A stretch of 64,000 nt of DNA from Salinimonas lutimaris (GTDB lineage Bacteria; Pseudomonadota; Gammaproteobacteria; Enterobacterales; Alteromonadaceae): contig NZ_CP036536.1 in assembly GCF_005222225.1 (NCBI RefSeq), positions 99,501 to 163,500 of the forward strand, written 5' to 3'. The translations under genes were made by a program, and so were the position numbers. Every line of letters begins with the position of its first letter. The first letter of the stretch is position 1. The notes beneath the pieces were generated by a model. It saw only the letters and a program-made list of their open reading frames with translations, made no database searches and was not told the DNA's origin. This document shows positions 18,097 through 27,494 of this stretch, piece after piece.

Positions 18097-18147
18097 CGTC
18101 TCGTAAGTTAATAAAATATGCGAATGCTAGCATATGTATACGAGACG
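18097..18147 (-). promoter_or_regulatory. Nested inverted repeat over the dddY-like leader
   Basis: Outer arms CGTCTCGTA (18097-18105) and TACGAGACG (18139-18147) are perfect, as are inner arms ATATGC (18116-18121) and GCATAT (18130-18135). On the minus strand, the gene-proximal outer arm carries the purine-rich ACGAGACG only about 4 bp before the ATG (18092), so folding of the mRNA could hide the ribosome-binding site. It may equally be a DNA operator. Confidence 0.6.
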
Positions 18148-18717
18148 AAAGGGCCGCAAAGCCTTATGCATTATGGCTTTGCAGCGAAATTGATGTGTGT
18201 TTACAAAGCCCGGAGGTGTATTTGTAAGCAATTTTTTTGTTGTATGACGCAGTCTTATACAACAAATGGATAGTAGCTAAGCAAATATTAAATTTTTATT
18301 AAGTTTGCATTGAGAGAATTTAGATAGTAAAGCAGTTACATCAACTCCCAATTTTCAAAAATCGCTCTGTGCCCAAAGTGTGCCCATTCTGTGACATTAG
18401 CTAAATCATCGCTGTTTGAATTTTGTTCGATCTGAATGTTGCTCTAGATTGATTAAGGTTATCCCTAAGTTTCTAACTCGATGCATTTTAAGATACTTAT
18501 CATCGAGCGCTCTAAATACTACCTTAATTAATGTAGAGTAGCTCAAAAAACATGCGATGCATGTGCAAAATCTCTCCAAGAGAATATTACTAGATCAACT
18601 AATGTTCGGTCACACGGTAAATTCGTTGAATAATAGATAAAACAGTTAGATAGAGTTGTCACCACTAATTCATAAGTGCTAATTTGTTAGCCAAAAGGAT
18701 AACTATAAGGACATAGT
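18148..18717. other. Left edge of the island, non-coding
   Basis: These 570 bp are A+T-rich with no gene. They contain a hairpin TTGTTGTAT (18237-18245) / ATACAACAA (18257-18265) without a terminator T-tail, and a tandem TGTGCCCA-type repeat near 18371-18389 of the kind sometimes left at integrase attachment sites. No integrase or tRNA gene is present. The base composition changes here from flank to island. The promoter for dptF presumably lies in the last 100 bp. Confidence 0.35.
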
Positions 18718-20310
18718 ATGCGTTTCGTTGACGCCTTAAGCGTATTGTCTAAAGCTTCCCCATACGCCGTTTCTACTGAAAATAAATATCCAGATCCGAA
18801 TAACCTGCTAGATAAGGTCAAAATGGATTTGTACGTAACCATGCCGATTGAACAAAAAGTTAAAGAGGTCATATCTTTATTAAATGAGCAGCCTCGACAA
18901 GTCTTTTTCTTATGCGGTAGCAGTGGGGATGGTAAGTCTGAGTTGCTGGTTAATACCATCGATGAAGCTGAGGATCATGTTCGCTTCCATCTCGATGCAA
19001 CCCACAGTTTTGACCCTCATGAAAATGCCGTGCAAACTCTTGATAAACTGTTTGACGAATTTGAGCAAGGGGAGCTTTCTTTAGTTGTTGGTATTAATGT
19101 CGGCATGTTGGGTAATTACGAACAAGAAGGGCGAAATGCGCTTTTCAAATCAGCAATAAAGGCTTATCAGCATAATAAGACAGGAGTGGCTGGTTTTACC
19201 TTTGTTAGCTTTGAAGACTATCCGAAATTTCAAATCACCCCAAACGGATTCCAAGCCGATTTTGCTCGCAAGATTATGGCTCGCATTACGTCACCCGATT
19301 CATTGTTGTTTAAAATCTATCAGCAAGAGTGCGCTAATCAACCTGATGCCAAAAGCCAACGCATAGTAATAAATTACCGTCTACTTTGTTTGCCAGAAGT
19401 GCAGGACGTTATCGTTGAGTTACTGTTTAAAGCCCGTTTGGTGCGAGACCAGTTTCTTACTGCCAGGGGGCTGTTAGATTTTGTCTATCAATTACTTACT
19501 GGTGCTAGCTATTTGTTCGATAACCTATTCAGCGGTGGCGACAATGAGCTGGCTGATAAGTTAGTTGAATTTGACCCGGCATTACTGCGCACTAAAGCGA
19601 TAGATCGCTTTTTAATGGGGGCAGATCTTAAACTGGAAAATAAACAATTTGATGCGTTCTGTATTGAAGTCGCAGAAAAATATGATCTTCCCAACCTTTC
19701 GAATCCAAAGTCGTATATCAGATTGTTTTACTTGCTGAAAAGTAGGGAATTTGAGGCTAATTTCTCTCTGCAGTTTCAGCGAGATTTTGTACAACACCTA
19801 CTTAGTGATTATCTCGATGTTTATCGAGCGCATGTTTTTTATGAGGACACACCCACGTGTAGGGAGAAGCTCAAAGCCTTTTACAATAAAAAGCTAATAT
19901 CAGCGTTGCGCCTTTATATCAACCGTAATGCTCCGCAACTTTCTAACAAGCAGTTTCTCGTAGCGCAACTTGATAATTACAAAATAGCGGCACAGCTCGA
20001 TATAAAGCCTGATATCGCAGCAATTAAAGCCAATAAGGCGGTTAAACCAAATACTTTTTTTGCTCATCTAAAAGTCGGGAAGGAATTATTAGCGGTTGAG
20101 GTCAACATTAACCTGTTTGAGTTGCTCGATCGGATTAATGCCGGATATCGGCCGAGCAAGAATGACCGCAGTGCGGTTATTCTACTTAACGAAGTTGCTG
20201 GTAAAATCGCCCTTATTGCCCGCGAGTCCAGCGAATTGCTGATCAGTTCAGAGTCTGCACAATATAAGTTCAGCCTGGATGACGACTACATTGAAGCTGA
20301 GGAGTTATAA
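18718..20310 (+). CDS. dptF: DNA phosphorothioation-dependent restriction protein DptF
   Basis: DptF (DndF) is an ATPase of the DptFGH restriction complex, which attacks DNA lacking phosphorothioate marks. The Walker A is G67-S-S-G-D-G-K73-S74. The length of 530 residues matches the family (about 530-550). It is the first gene of a three-gene plus-strand operon; dptG starts 4 bp after its stop. An AAGG lies 8 bp before the ATG. The pairing with dptG, the 1705-residue dptH and a dnd modification operon in the same island makes the assignment strong. Confidence 0.9.
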   Translation: MRFVDALSVLSKASPYAVSTENKYPDPNNLLDKVKMDLYVTMPIEQKVKEVISLLNEQPRQVFFLCGSSGDGKSELLVNTIDEAEDHVRFHLDATHSFDPHENAVQTLDKLFDEFEQGELSLVVGINVGMLGNYEQEGRNALFKSAIKAYQHNKTGVAGFTFVSFEDYPKFQITPNGFQADFARKIMARITSPDSLLFKIYQQECANQPDAKSQRIVINYRLLCLPEVQDVIVELLFKARLVRDQFLTARGLLDFVYQLLTGASYLFDNLFSGGDNELADKLVEFDPALLRTKAIDRFLMGADLKLENKQFDAFCIEVAEKYDLPNLSNPKSYIRLFYLLKSREFEANFSLQFQRDFVQHLLSDYLDVYRAHVFYEDTPTCREKLKAFYNKKLISALRLYINRNAPQLSNKQFLVAQLDNYKIAAQLDIKPDIAAIKANKAVKPNTFFAHLKVGKELLAVEVNINLFELLDRINAGYRPSKNDRSAVILLNEVAGKIALIARESSELLISSESAQYKFSLDDDYIEAEEL

Positions 20311-20314
20311 CTAG

Positions 20315-21619
20315 ATGCCATTAGCCGATATACTTAAGCCTCAAGACAACAGCGCTGCAGTTTATTTTCCGATTGCCGCCCGCAGCGATAAAAGCAATGA
20401 GTTTGATTGGGAAATAGTGAACCGCTTCTTTGTCGGCGAGTTATTTTCAATTTCTGCAAATGACAAAAAACTCGCGCAGTTTCAACTGCGCTGTAAAGAG
20501 CACTTTCTAAATAAAATAAGTGATCCGGCAATGTGGGATGTGGTCGAAAAAATTTATTTCGCTAAGCGCGGTATTAAAAACATTGCTCCAGAAATGCAAA
20601 TTTTTTGCGGTAGTTGGACTGAAGATGCGAATCCTGCACCAGCTAATCGTATCGTTAATGTACTAATGACCTTACTCGGTACTTTACATTTAAAGCCACC
20701 TGTCGATGCGAAGCTAAACTTTATTGAGAAAGAAATTCGATCTGCTTTTCAAGCCGAATTTAAGCCAGAAAAATCCATGGTTAAGGGATCTGCGCCAATA
20801 CCATATCTGCCACCATTGGCAGAGGTTTTGAGTGCTGATTTACACTACTTGCTTAGCAAGCAGCATTACTTTCTGGCCCACCTTTCGCACCTTTTAAGGT
20901 TTTACGTTTTTATTTACACCTGTCAGATAGCGTTGTCGATAAACGGCTGGAAGGATGGTGAGCCACAAAAACTCAAAGATTGTTATTTTATATTGGATAA
21001 CGAAAAAGCCAGCAAAGAGCGAAGCATGCTGCGCGAGCGCGGTTGGAAGCAGGTTGAGAAAGGCATCGAATCTTTATTTCCGGTGTTGGCAATGAACGAG
21101 TCTCTGCAGGACAAGGAGCAGGGGATAGTTCCGCTTTGGGCTTTGTACCCAAACCTTACCGATGATGTTCTAAGCAAGTTGATAGGGTATGCGGTTGACT
21201 TCGCAAAAAAAAGAAACCTCAATTTTGAACCTGCAAATATAACATCGTTAGATGAAGCTTTATCAGCATTACTCGACTTATCAAAGCGGCAGTTTTACAA
21301 GGGTGAGACACGCGCTGCCGCAGGAAATAAATTTATCGATTTCACCAAGTCAGCGTTATGCAGCAATTTTACCCGCGTTCGGGGCAGTGCGGGTAAGGTC
21401 TTTGTAATTGATCAGGAATATTTATTATTGCTCACCAACTTGGCTATTGGCGAGCAAGGTAAATTGCGATTACATGAGTTAATTATTGAATTTCAAAAGC
21501 GTGGTGTATTTTTCGACCGAGAAAGCCAAACAGCCTTGGTAGAGTTTTATGAGCGACTGGGTAATGTTGAGCGTTTAAGTGATAGTGGGGATGCAGTGTA
21601 TGTCAAAGCTACAATATGA
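20315..21619 (+). CDS. dptG: DNA phosphorothioation-dependent restriction protein DptG
   Basis: The 434-residue protein sits between dptF and dptH, the invariant order of the Dpt (DndFGH) operon. It shows no strong motif by eye, as is usual for DptG, which is a partner subunit required for restriction. Its 3' end overlaps the start of dptH by 20 bp, so translation is probably coupled. The call rests on position, length and the two clearly recognisable neighbours. Confidence 0.87.
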   Translation: MPLADILKPQDNSAAVYFPIAARSDKSNEFDWEIVNRFFVGELFSISANDKKLAQFQLRCKEHFLNKISDPAMWDVVEKIYFAKRGIKNIAPEMQIFCGSWTEDANPAPANRIVNVLMTLLGTLHLKPPVDAKLNFIEKEIRSAFQAEFKPEKSMVKGSAPIPYLPPLAEVLSADLHYLLSKQHYFLAHLSHLLRFYVFIYTCQIALSINGWKDGEPQKLKDCYFILDNEKASKERSMLRERGWKQVEKGIESLFPVLAMNESLQDKEQGIVPLWALYPNLTDDVLSKLIGYAVDFAKKRNLNFEPANITSLDEALSALLDLSKRQFYKGETRAAAGNKFIDFTKSALCSNFTRVRGSAGKVFVIDQEYLLLLTNLAIGEQGKLRLHELIIEFQKRGVFFDRESQTALVEFYERLGNVERLSDSGDAVYVKATI

Positions 21620-24600
21620 AGATTTTTTGGTAGCACGCTTTTGTAATTGGGCGGCGCAAAATCTGCGTACTGGTGAACGTATACATTTTCGCTCTCCGGA
21701 TGATGCAAATAGCTTACTGCTGTATGAGGCCTTTATCAGGAAGACGCTGGCAGAGCTTAAGATCGTCATTGAGCAAAAAAACAGATATTTGCCGTACTTG
21801 CAGATCGGTAGTTATCAAGTTATTCCAGTATTACATGCAGAGCGTGGAATGGGTTTTACCGACAGCTATATTTCAACTCTGCGAGACTTAGTTTCTACAT
21901 CACAGGGACAGTTGAAAAACAGCATATTGCTGATTATCCACAACTCGTCGCTGGACACACTTAATAATTCATCGCGCAATCTTTGTCTGGCCGAGCATGA
22001 TGTTTGGAATCCTGCGGTAATCCGTGACGCACTAAAAGATATGATTGAGCCTCACGCTGCAAGTCGAACAATTTCAGAAGCACTATTGGACCATCAGTTT
22101 AATTCGATCTTGGCTGATGGCGCTACCATGTTCGGTTTTCGTGACCTTTACGATGCCGTACAAGATGGTCATATCGAATTTAAAGAGCTTAACTTGCTGG
22201 ACGATCCAGCAATTGGCGGTTGGGATAATGCTACTGCCATTGACAAACGTCTGGCTGAGAATAAAAAACTCAAAGAGCAAATTGAGCATTTAGTAGAGCA
22301 GTATCCGTCCGAGCTACATGACAAGTTGAAAGAGCTGGATTTCAGCGAAAAGTTTATAAAAAAACATTTCCCGGATGGCGATCTGACAAGCTGGCGCAGT
22401 ACTCTGGATTATGGCGAATGCAAAACAGAGCAGCAGAACAACAAAGAAAATCTGTTGGAGTTAGAGAGTGAAAGCGTCGATTTCGGCCACAAATTTTATC
22501 CCGGCTCAAAAGCTGATAGCGGCGCAGGTGCCAGAGAGCGTTACTTTATAATTGAAATTTTTGACGATGAGCCGCAATTCAAACTGAATTTAAGTTTTAT
22601 TAATGGTCAAATCAAAGATGACCAGGTCAAGCTTAGGCCGCATGATAAAAACATCTCTGTTACGGTAAATAAGCGCTCGAACAAGCGCAATGTGATTGAG
22701 GTCTCTCGCAGCTTTAGTGGTAGCCCCACCTTTTTTAGTATTGAATTAAAGCGCAGCAAACCACAAGAAAATTACCGTTATCGAGTACTGTTGTTACCTG
22801 CAGGCGCTTTTTTTGTACCGGGTTTTGCGACTAACTTTATGTTAGTGCCAGCTAAAAGAAAAATTGTCCTGCAAACCGATAGTACAGCTATGCAGCTGGC
22901 CGAGAGTGGCTCTGCAGTAACGATGACAGAAAATGGACAAGAGTTTGATGTAAACGCAACGGGTTCGATAGATTATGAAACTCTGGTTAATGCCACTGAC
23001 CGTTTACACTTCAAAATTCGCAGCGGCGAACACCTTTTACAGTTTGATGTCGAAGGGGCGGTGTCATCAGACTCCCTATCTTTGCCATTGCTTTTAGACA
23101 AAGATCTACATACGCGCTTATTTAACGACGATTTCTATGGAGTGTTTAATCCATTAAACGGGAAGGTATCGCTGGATGGTAAAGAGTTAAAACCGCGTAC
23201 TGAGCATCGAAAGTTACTGAAAGCTGAGGCTGAATTATTACAACAGCGTTTGTTGTCGGACGCCGTCGCAGGGCGCACTGCTATCTACGTAGACGATTTA
23301 GCTAAGCCGTATCCAGATTTATTCGCTGACTATACTAACTTATTTACTTATCTCAACACCAAGCGGACGCTACTAAGTCTGTCCGCTTTTGGAGGGGACA
23401 TTGCAGCCATTATCAAGCGGCTGGTAAATAACTACATTTCGGCGCTACAACAAATTCATACCACCAGACTGTTAAGCGTCGAAGAGCAAATACTAGTAAA
23501 TCTGGGCTTTGCCAATATTGAAAACGAAGAATATTTAACACCATACCATCCGTTAAACCTGGCTTATTTTGCTTCACTAAGCGATGCACTGCAGGCGGAT
23601 GACACTAAATCTTTTAAAACTTTACCAGCACCAACTGTGCGTCGGCTAAACGCCGAGGGTTTATTGCCATTCAACTGGCATAATTACCATGACTTTAGCT
23701 ACAGTCAGGTCGTGAGAGAAAACCCGATGTGGTTGCAGGTGGTACCGTCCAGACAAACACAGCTGGACTACATTCAACGACTAGTAAGGGATAAAACAAA
23801 AGAGTTTGTTGAGGCGTTTTCTACGTTATTTGCCAGCGGCGAAAAAGACACTCTATTAATTAACTCAATTAATAACGGTCACAACAAAGAAATATTATTG
23901 GGGCTGGTAGAGTACTTTAAAAAACGCAAACCTGAGCAAACCAGCCGGATCCATATTAACTTGTATGATGAGCAGCTACAGCATACTTACTTTGATGAAG
24001 TTGCTGATGCGGAAACCTTAGCCGAAGTTAAACTGCTATGTGAACTTACAGCTAACAAAGACGATGCTGATAGCGCTATTGATATGTTGCGGCGGCGAAT
24101 TACTTACAGCAAATTCCGGTTACCAAAGGCTGGCGACAGCTTTAATTATGCCCATTTAAGTTTTGTCAGAAACAACACTCCAGTAATGAAATCACCGGTA
24201 GACATTATGGCCGAGAAGAGCGGCATTGCCTGCCATGGTTTACTTGCGGGTGAGACATCTTACGATGAACAATCCGATTACTTCACTACTGCTGGTCTGG
24301 CAAAAATTAACCTGGACGACGCACCGCAACTGCGAGTGATGCAAAAGTATAGTGCCCTGTGTAAAGCCGCCTGGTTGGGGGAAAAATACAGCGAAACCAG
24401 TAGTCTGGCACTTAAAGTGTCAAATCAACTGCAGCAACTGTTAGGAGCGGTGTATGAAGACAGTATCTGGACCACCATCATTGATCCTAAGGTTACCCTG
24501 AAGTTTTTCAAAAGCCAAAAGGATGTGGTATTAATTCATTACTCTGATAACTACACCAATTCTGCAAACTATGACGCCATCACAGTCACCAAACGGCGCG

Positions 24601-26717
24601 ATTTTTATGATCAAGTTCTGGCACAAGGTAACCAGGGATTAATTGATGAGTTTAATGCTTTTAACGGTGAATGGCTCTTAAAAATGCTCACCCTACCCGA
24701 CAACGAACGGAGAGAGAAAAAAAGCATTATCGCCGCTTACAAATACATTAACTGCCTGCTTTATCACAGCGATATTACCTGGGTGCCACTTAGCGTAGCT
24801 GAGATGCTACGCGTAGCTGGTAATATTGGCTTGAAAATGAGTGACGCTGACTTTAGCCGTTATTCACAGGGCGTGCGCCAAGGCGCCATTTCGGACGATG
24901 TGTTGTTCGTTGGCTTTAAACAGCAGCAAATGTATTTGCTACCGCTTGAAGTTAAAGTAGGTAAAAAGCAAAAACACGACAAGGGTGTACGCCAGGCCAA
25001 AGAGCTAAAACGCTATCTAGTTGAGCAGCTATTTGGCCGGTCAGATCTAGCCGGCCATTTATACCGAGGTTTATTTATCCGGCAAATTTTTATGCAGGTA
25101 GATAAGTATGAGTTGTACCAGGTATATGCAAAACCGTATTTCTCCAAATTAAAGGACGAGTGCGAATGGTGGTTACAGGGAGATTACACTCTGGCAAATA
25201 TTGACGGATACCCTGAAGGGTTTGTGTTGGCCTTTATCGAAGGAGATTACTGCAATGAGCAGTACAGTCTAGAGCAAAACATTCTCCAGATAAAATTGCC
25301 CAGTGGCTATCAAGCGAAGTTTGTTAGCACGCCAATGCAAACCTTACTGGCCGGCTGCAATAGCAAAGCGTTGGGTTTTATTGATGACAAATTCATTCTG
25401 CAAGGCGAAAGTTCGCCAGTTGCTATAGAGTGGACTGCAGAAGCTGTTGATGAGGATGAAGACGAGAAGCCGCAAGTAAACGTCGAATCAGACAACGTTA
25501 TTGTCTATCCGGATAGTCACATGCCAGAATCAACGCTAAGCAGCCAAGTTGTTCAGACAGAGTCTAACTATGTGCCTTTGGCGGATAAACTAAACAACAG
25601 CCGGGTGTTAATTGGCCATTCGCCTAAAACGCAAGATGCTATTTACTGGGAATTTGGCAATAAAGAACTGGCTAACCGCCATCTGATAATTTTCGGTAAC
25701 TCTGGCCAGGGTAAAACCTACTGTATTCAGGGTTTGCTGATGGAGTTGGCGAAACATTCCATTAACTCCATGGTGGTTGACTACACCAATGGCTTCTTGC
25801 CTGAGCATCTAGAGCCGGAATTTATTGACAGTGTAAAACCTAAAACGGATTTAATTGCCGATAAACCATTAAAATTAAACCCATTTAAAAAACAGAAGAA
25901 CATCGTAGCGGGAACAGAGTTGACCGATAAAGATTACGACGTCGCAACACGGGTAGCATCGGTATTTAAATCAGTATATTCCAGCATTGGCGATCAGCAG
26001 TTGCCAACCTTAATCCGGGTTATTGAAGAGGGACTCGAAGCCTACGGCGAGCAGTATAGCTTTGAGCATATGCTGCAAGCCTTGGAGAATTACGATCAAA
26101 CCGGTGTTAAGGTCGCTAACAAGCTGTTGCCATTGGTCAAAGCTAATATCTTTGCTTTTGACGACACAGATGGCTGGACCGACATTTACCAATCGAAAGA
26201 CTCAGTGTGTCGGCTTATTCAGATGGCGCGTTTATCGCGTGATGTTTGGCTGGCGGCGGTGGAGTTTATTTTGTGGGATTTGTACTCTTACGCTTGCTTA
26301 CATGGCGACAAAAACACGCCCTTACCAATAGTGCTGGATGAAGTGCAAAACCTGGACCATCGCTTAGAAAGCCCACTAGGCAAAATGCTCACTGAGGGGC
26401 GTAAATACGGTATCTCGCTTATTTTGGCTACCCAAACTATGAGTAACCTAGGCAAGGATGAGCAAGACCGGCTTTTCCAGGCATCACATAAACTGTTCTT
26501 TGCGCCGGCGATGACGGAAGTGCAAACCTACGCCAAGTTGTTGGAACAGGCGGTGCCAGGCTCTGACAAAAAATACTGGCTGTCGGAACTGTCAAAGCTG
26601 AAAAAGGGCGAGTGTATATCTGTGGGCATGCATGCTAATGCTGATGGTGTGCTGGTGCAGTCGGCGAAGCATGTAAAAGTGGTTCAGCTAGGTGCTAGGT
26701 TAGTCAATAATGAATAA
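21600..26717 (+). CDS. dptH: DNA phosphorothioation-dependent restriction protein DptH
   Basis: DptH is the giant HerA/FtsK-like ATPase of the restriction complex and is thought to drive DNA translocation or cleavage. The protein is 1705 residues. The C-terminal ATPase has a Walker A at G1366-N-S-G-Q-G-K1372-T and a Walker B ending D1580-E1581 (PIVLDEVQNLD), followed by an ATQTMSNL sensor segment. The N-terminal 1300 residues have no named domain by eye. ATG 21600 (MSKLQYEDF) is preferred over earlier in-frame codons at 21579. The gene ends the operon; no terminator is visible after it. Confidence 0.9.
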   Translation: MSKLQYEDFLVARFCNWAAQNLRTGERIHFRSPDDANSLLLYEAFIRKTLAELKIVIEQKNRYLPYLQIGSYQVIPVLHAERGMGFTDSYISTLRDLVSTSQGQLKNSILLIIHNSSLDTLNNSSRNLCLAEHDVWNPAVIRDALKDMIEPHAASRTISEALLDHQFNSILADGATMFGFRDLYDAVQDGHIEFKELNLLDDPAIGGWDNATAIDKRLAENKKLKEQIEHLVEQYPSELHDKLKELDFSEKFIKKHFPDGDLTSWRSTLDYGECKTEQQNNKENLLELESESVDFGHKFYPGSKADSGAGARERYFIIEIFDDEPQFKLNLSFINGQIKDDQVKLRPHDKNISVTVNKRSNKRNVIEVSRSFSGSPTFFSIELKRSKPQENYRYRVLLLPAGAFFVPGFATNFMLVPAKRKIVLQTDSTAMQLAESGSAVTMTENGQEFDVNATGSIDYETLVNATDRLHFKIRSGEHLLQFDVEGAVSSDSLSLPLLLDKDLHTRLFNDDFYGVFNPLNGKVSLDGKELKPRTEHRKLLKAEAELLQQRLLSDAVAGRTAIYVDDLAKPYPDLFADYTNLFTYLNTKRTLLSLSAFGGDIAAIIKRLVNNYISALQQIHTTRLLSVEEQILVNLGFANIENEEYLTPYHPLNLAYFASLSDALQADDTKSFKTLPAPTVRRLNAEGLLPFNWHNYHDFSYSQVVRENPMWLQVVPSRQTQLDYIQRLVRDKTKEFVEAFSTLFASGEKDTLLINSINNGHNKEILLGLVEYFKKRKPEQTSRIHINLYDEQLQHTYFDEVADAETLAEVKLLCELTANKDDADSAIDMLRRRITYSKFRLPKAGDSFNYAHLSFVRNNTPVMKSPVDIMAEKSGIACHGLLAGETSYDEQSDYFTTAGLAKINLDDAPQLRVMQKYSALCKAAWLGEKYSETSSLALKVSNQLQQLLGAVYEDSIWTTIIDPKVTLKFFKSQKDVVLIHYSDNYTNSANYDAITVTKRRDFYDQVLAQGNQGLIDEFNAFNGEWLLKMLTLPDNERREKKSIIAAYKYINCLLYHSDITWVPLSVAEMLRVAGNIGLKMSDADFSRYSQGVRQGAISDDVLFVGFKQQQMYLLPLEVKVGKKQKHDKGVRQAKELKRYLVEQLFGRSDLAGHLYRGLFIRQIFMQVDKYELYQVYAKPYFSKLKDECEWWLQGDYTLANIDGYPEGFVLAFIEGDYCNEQYSLEQNILQIKLPSGYQAKFVSTPMQTLLAGCNSKALGFIDDKFILQGESSPVAIEWTAEAVDEDEDEKPQVNVESDNVIVYPDSHMPESTLSSQVVQTESNYVPLADKLNNSRVLIGHSPKTQDAIYWEFGNKELANRHLIIFGNSGQGKTYCIQGLLMELAKHSINSMVVDYTNGFLPEHLEPEFIDSVKPKTDLIADKPLKLNPFKKQKNIVAGTELTDKDYDVATRVASVFKSVYSSIGDQQLPTLIRVIEEGLEAYGEQYSFEHMLQALENYDQTGVKVANKLLPLVKANIFAFDDTDGWTDIYQSKDSVCRLIQMARLSRDVWLAAVEFILWDLYSYACLHGDKNTPLPIVLDEVQNLDHRLESPLGKMLTEGRKYGISLILATQTMSNLGKDEQDRLFQASHKLFFAPAMTEVQTYAKLLEQAVPGSDKKYWLSELSKLKKGECISVGMHANADGVLVQSAKHVKVVQLGARLVNNE

Positions 26718-27020
26718 CTACCTAAGGGATTTTTGTGGCTAAATAAAAAATGATGATTAACCGTAATTAAGAAGAAGTTTTAGCTAGTAAACGGGAAATT
26801 GTCGAAGCGACCTCGACTTTACCGTTTCAGTATGTGTAATAGCAAGTATTGTGAAGGTGATTCAATTCAGTAATGCGAAATAACTTTGAAAGAGCGTTTG
26901 TCGTTAAAAAAATTCAAATGAATATCTCTGATTTTTATTATTTTCAGGGTTAGAAGAATAATGATTAAAAATCAAAGTGAAGCTTTTTAGATTATATAAA
27001 TACACTTAAGGAAAATGTAA
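26718..27020. other. A+T-rich gap after dptH
   Basis: The 303 bp contain no gene and no clear hairpin terminator. The sharp rise in A+T from here to about 28.9 kb suggests that the next two genes have a different origin from dptFGH. A promoter for them probably lies within 26880-27000. AAGGA precedes the GTG at 27021. Confidence 0.4.
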
Positions 27021-27494
27021 GTGTCTTATTTGCTTGTACAAATTAAGCGTACCTGGTTAGCATTAAAAGATGGTGTTTTTTGGGCGGAATGCTTACTTAT
27101 AATTCCGCTGTCAATGCTAGGAATTTGGTGGCCAGTTTGGTTTAAGTGGACCGGTTATACAGAATATCTAGAACCTGCTGCTTGGTTTACGTTCGGTATA
27201 GGGTCAATTGCGGCAATAATAATCAGAAGAAGTATTCTATCTGAGAGTCGAGATAACTATAAGTTATTAAATACTATATTTATTTTATTTTTAGGGATTT
27301 TAAGCGGTTTGTTTTACGGAAAGTCACTAACAACAAAGTTAGACGGAGAAGATTTATCGATCATATTTTGGTGTTTCGATATGCTGGATATTGCTATCAC
27401 TCTTAATATTTTGGTTTGGTTATGGCACTTTATTTCCATAGATGACTACGACGATAGTAAACCAGTAAGTTCTCTTGGAGAAAGTTATGACTAA
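27021..27494 (+). CDS. Small four-helix membrane protein paired with a DGQHR protein
   Basis: The 157-residue protein starts at a GTG with AAGGA upstream. Four hydrophobic segments are visible at about residues 20-42, 50-68, 83-101 and 115-138, with a short acidic C-terminal tail (DDYDDSK). No family is recognised. It overlaps the downstream DGQHR gene by 8 bp, so the two are surely co-expressed. In an island dedicated to DNA modification and restriction, a small membrane protein tied to a DndB-like sensor could be a membrane effector; this is speculation from layout. Codon use is strongly A+T-rich. Confidence 0.6.
   Translation: MSYLLVQIKRTWLALKDGVFWAECLLIIPLSMLGIWWPVWFKWTGYTEYLEPAAWFTFGIGSIAAIIIRRSILSESRDNYKLLNTIFILFLGILSGLFYGKSLTTKLDGEDLSIIFWCFDMLDIAITLNILVWLWHFISIDDYDDSKPVSSLGESYD

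Noticed and set aside
18237..18265. Hairpin TTGTTGTAT / ATACAACAA as a terminator
   Set aside because: The T-run lies on the wrong side of the stem for the plus strand, and the minus-strand reading is followed by A residues; no gene ends nearby.
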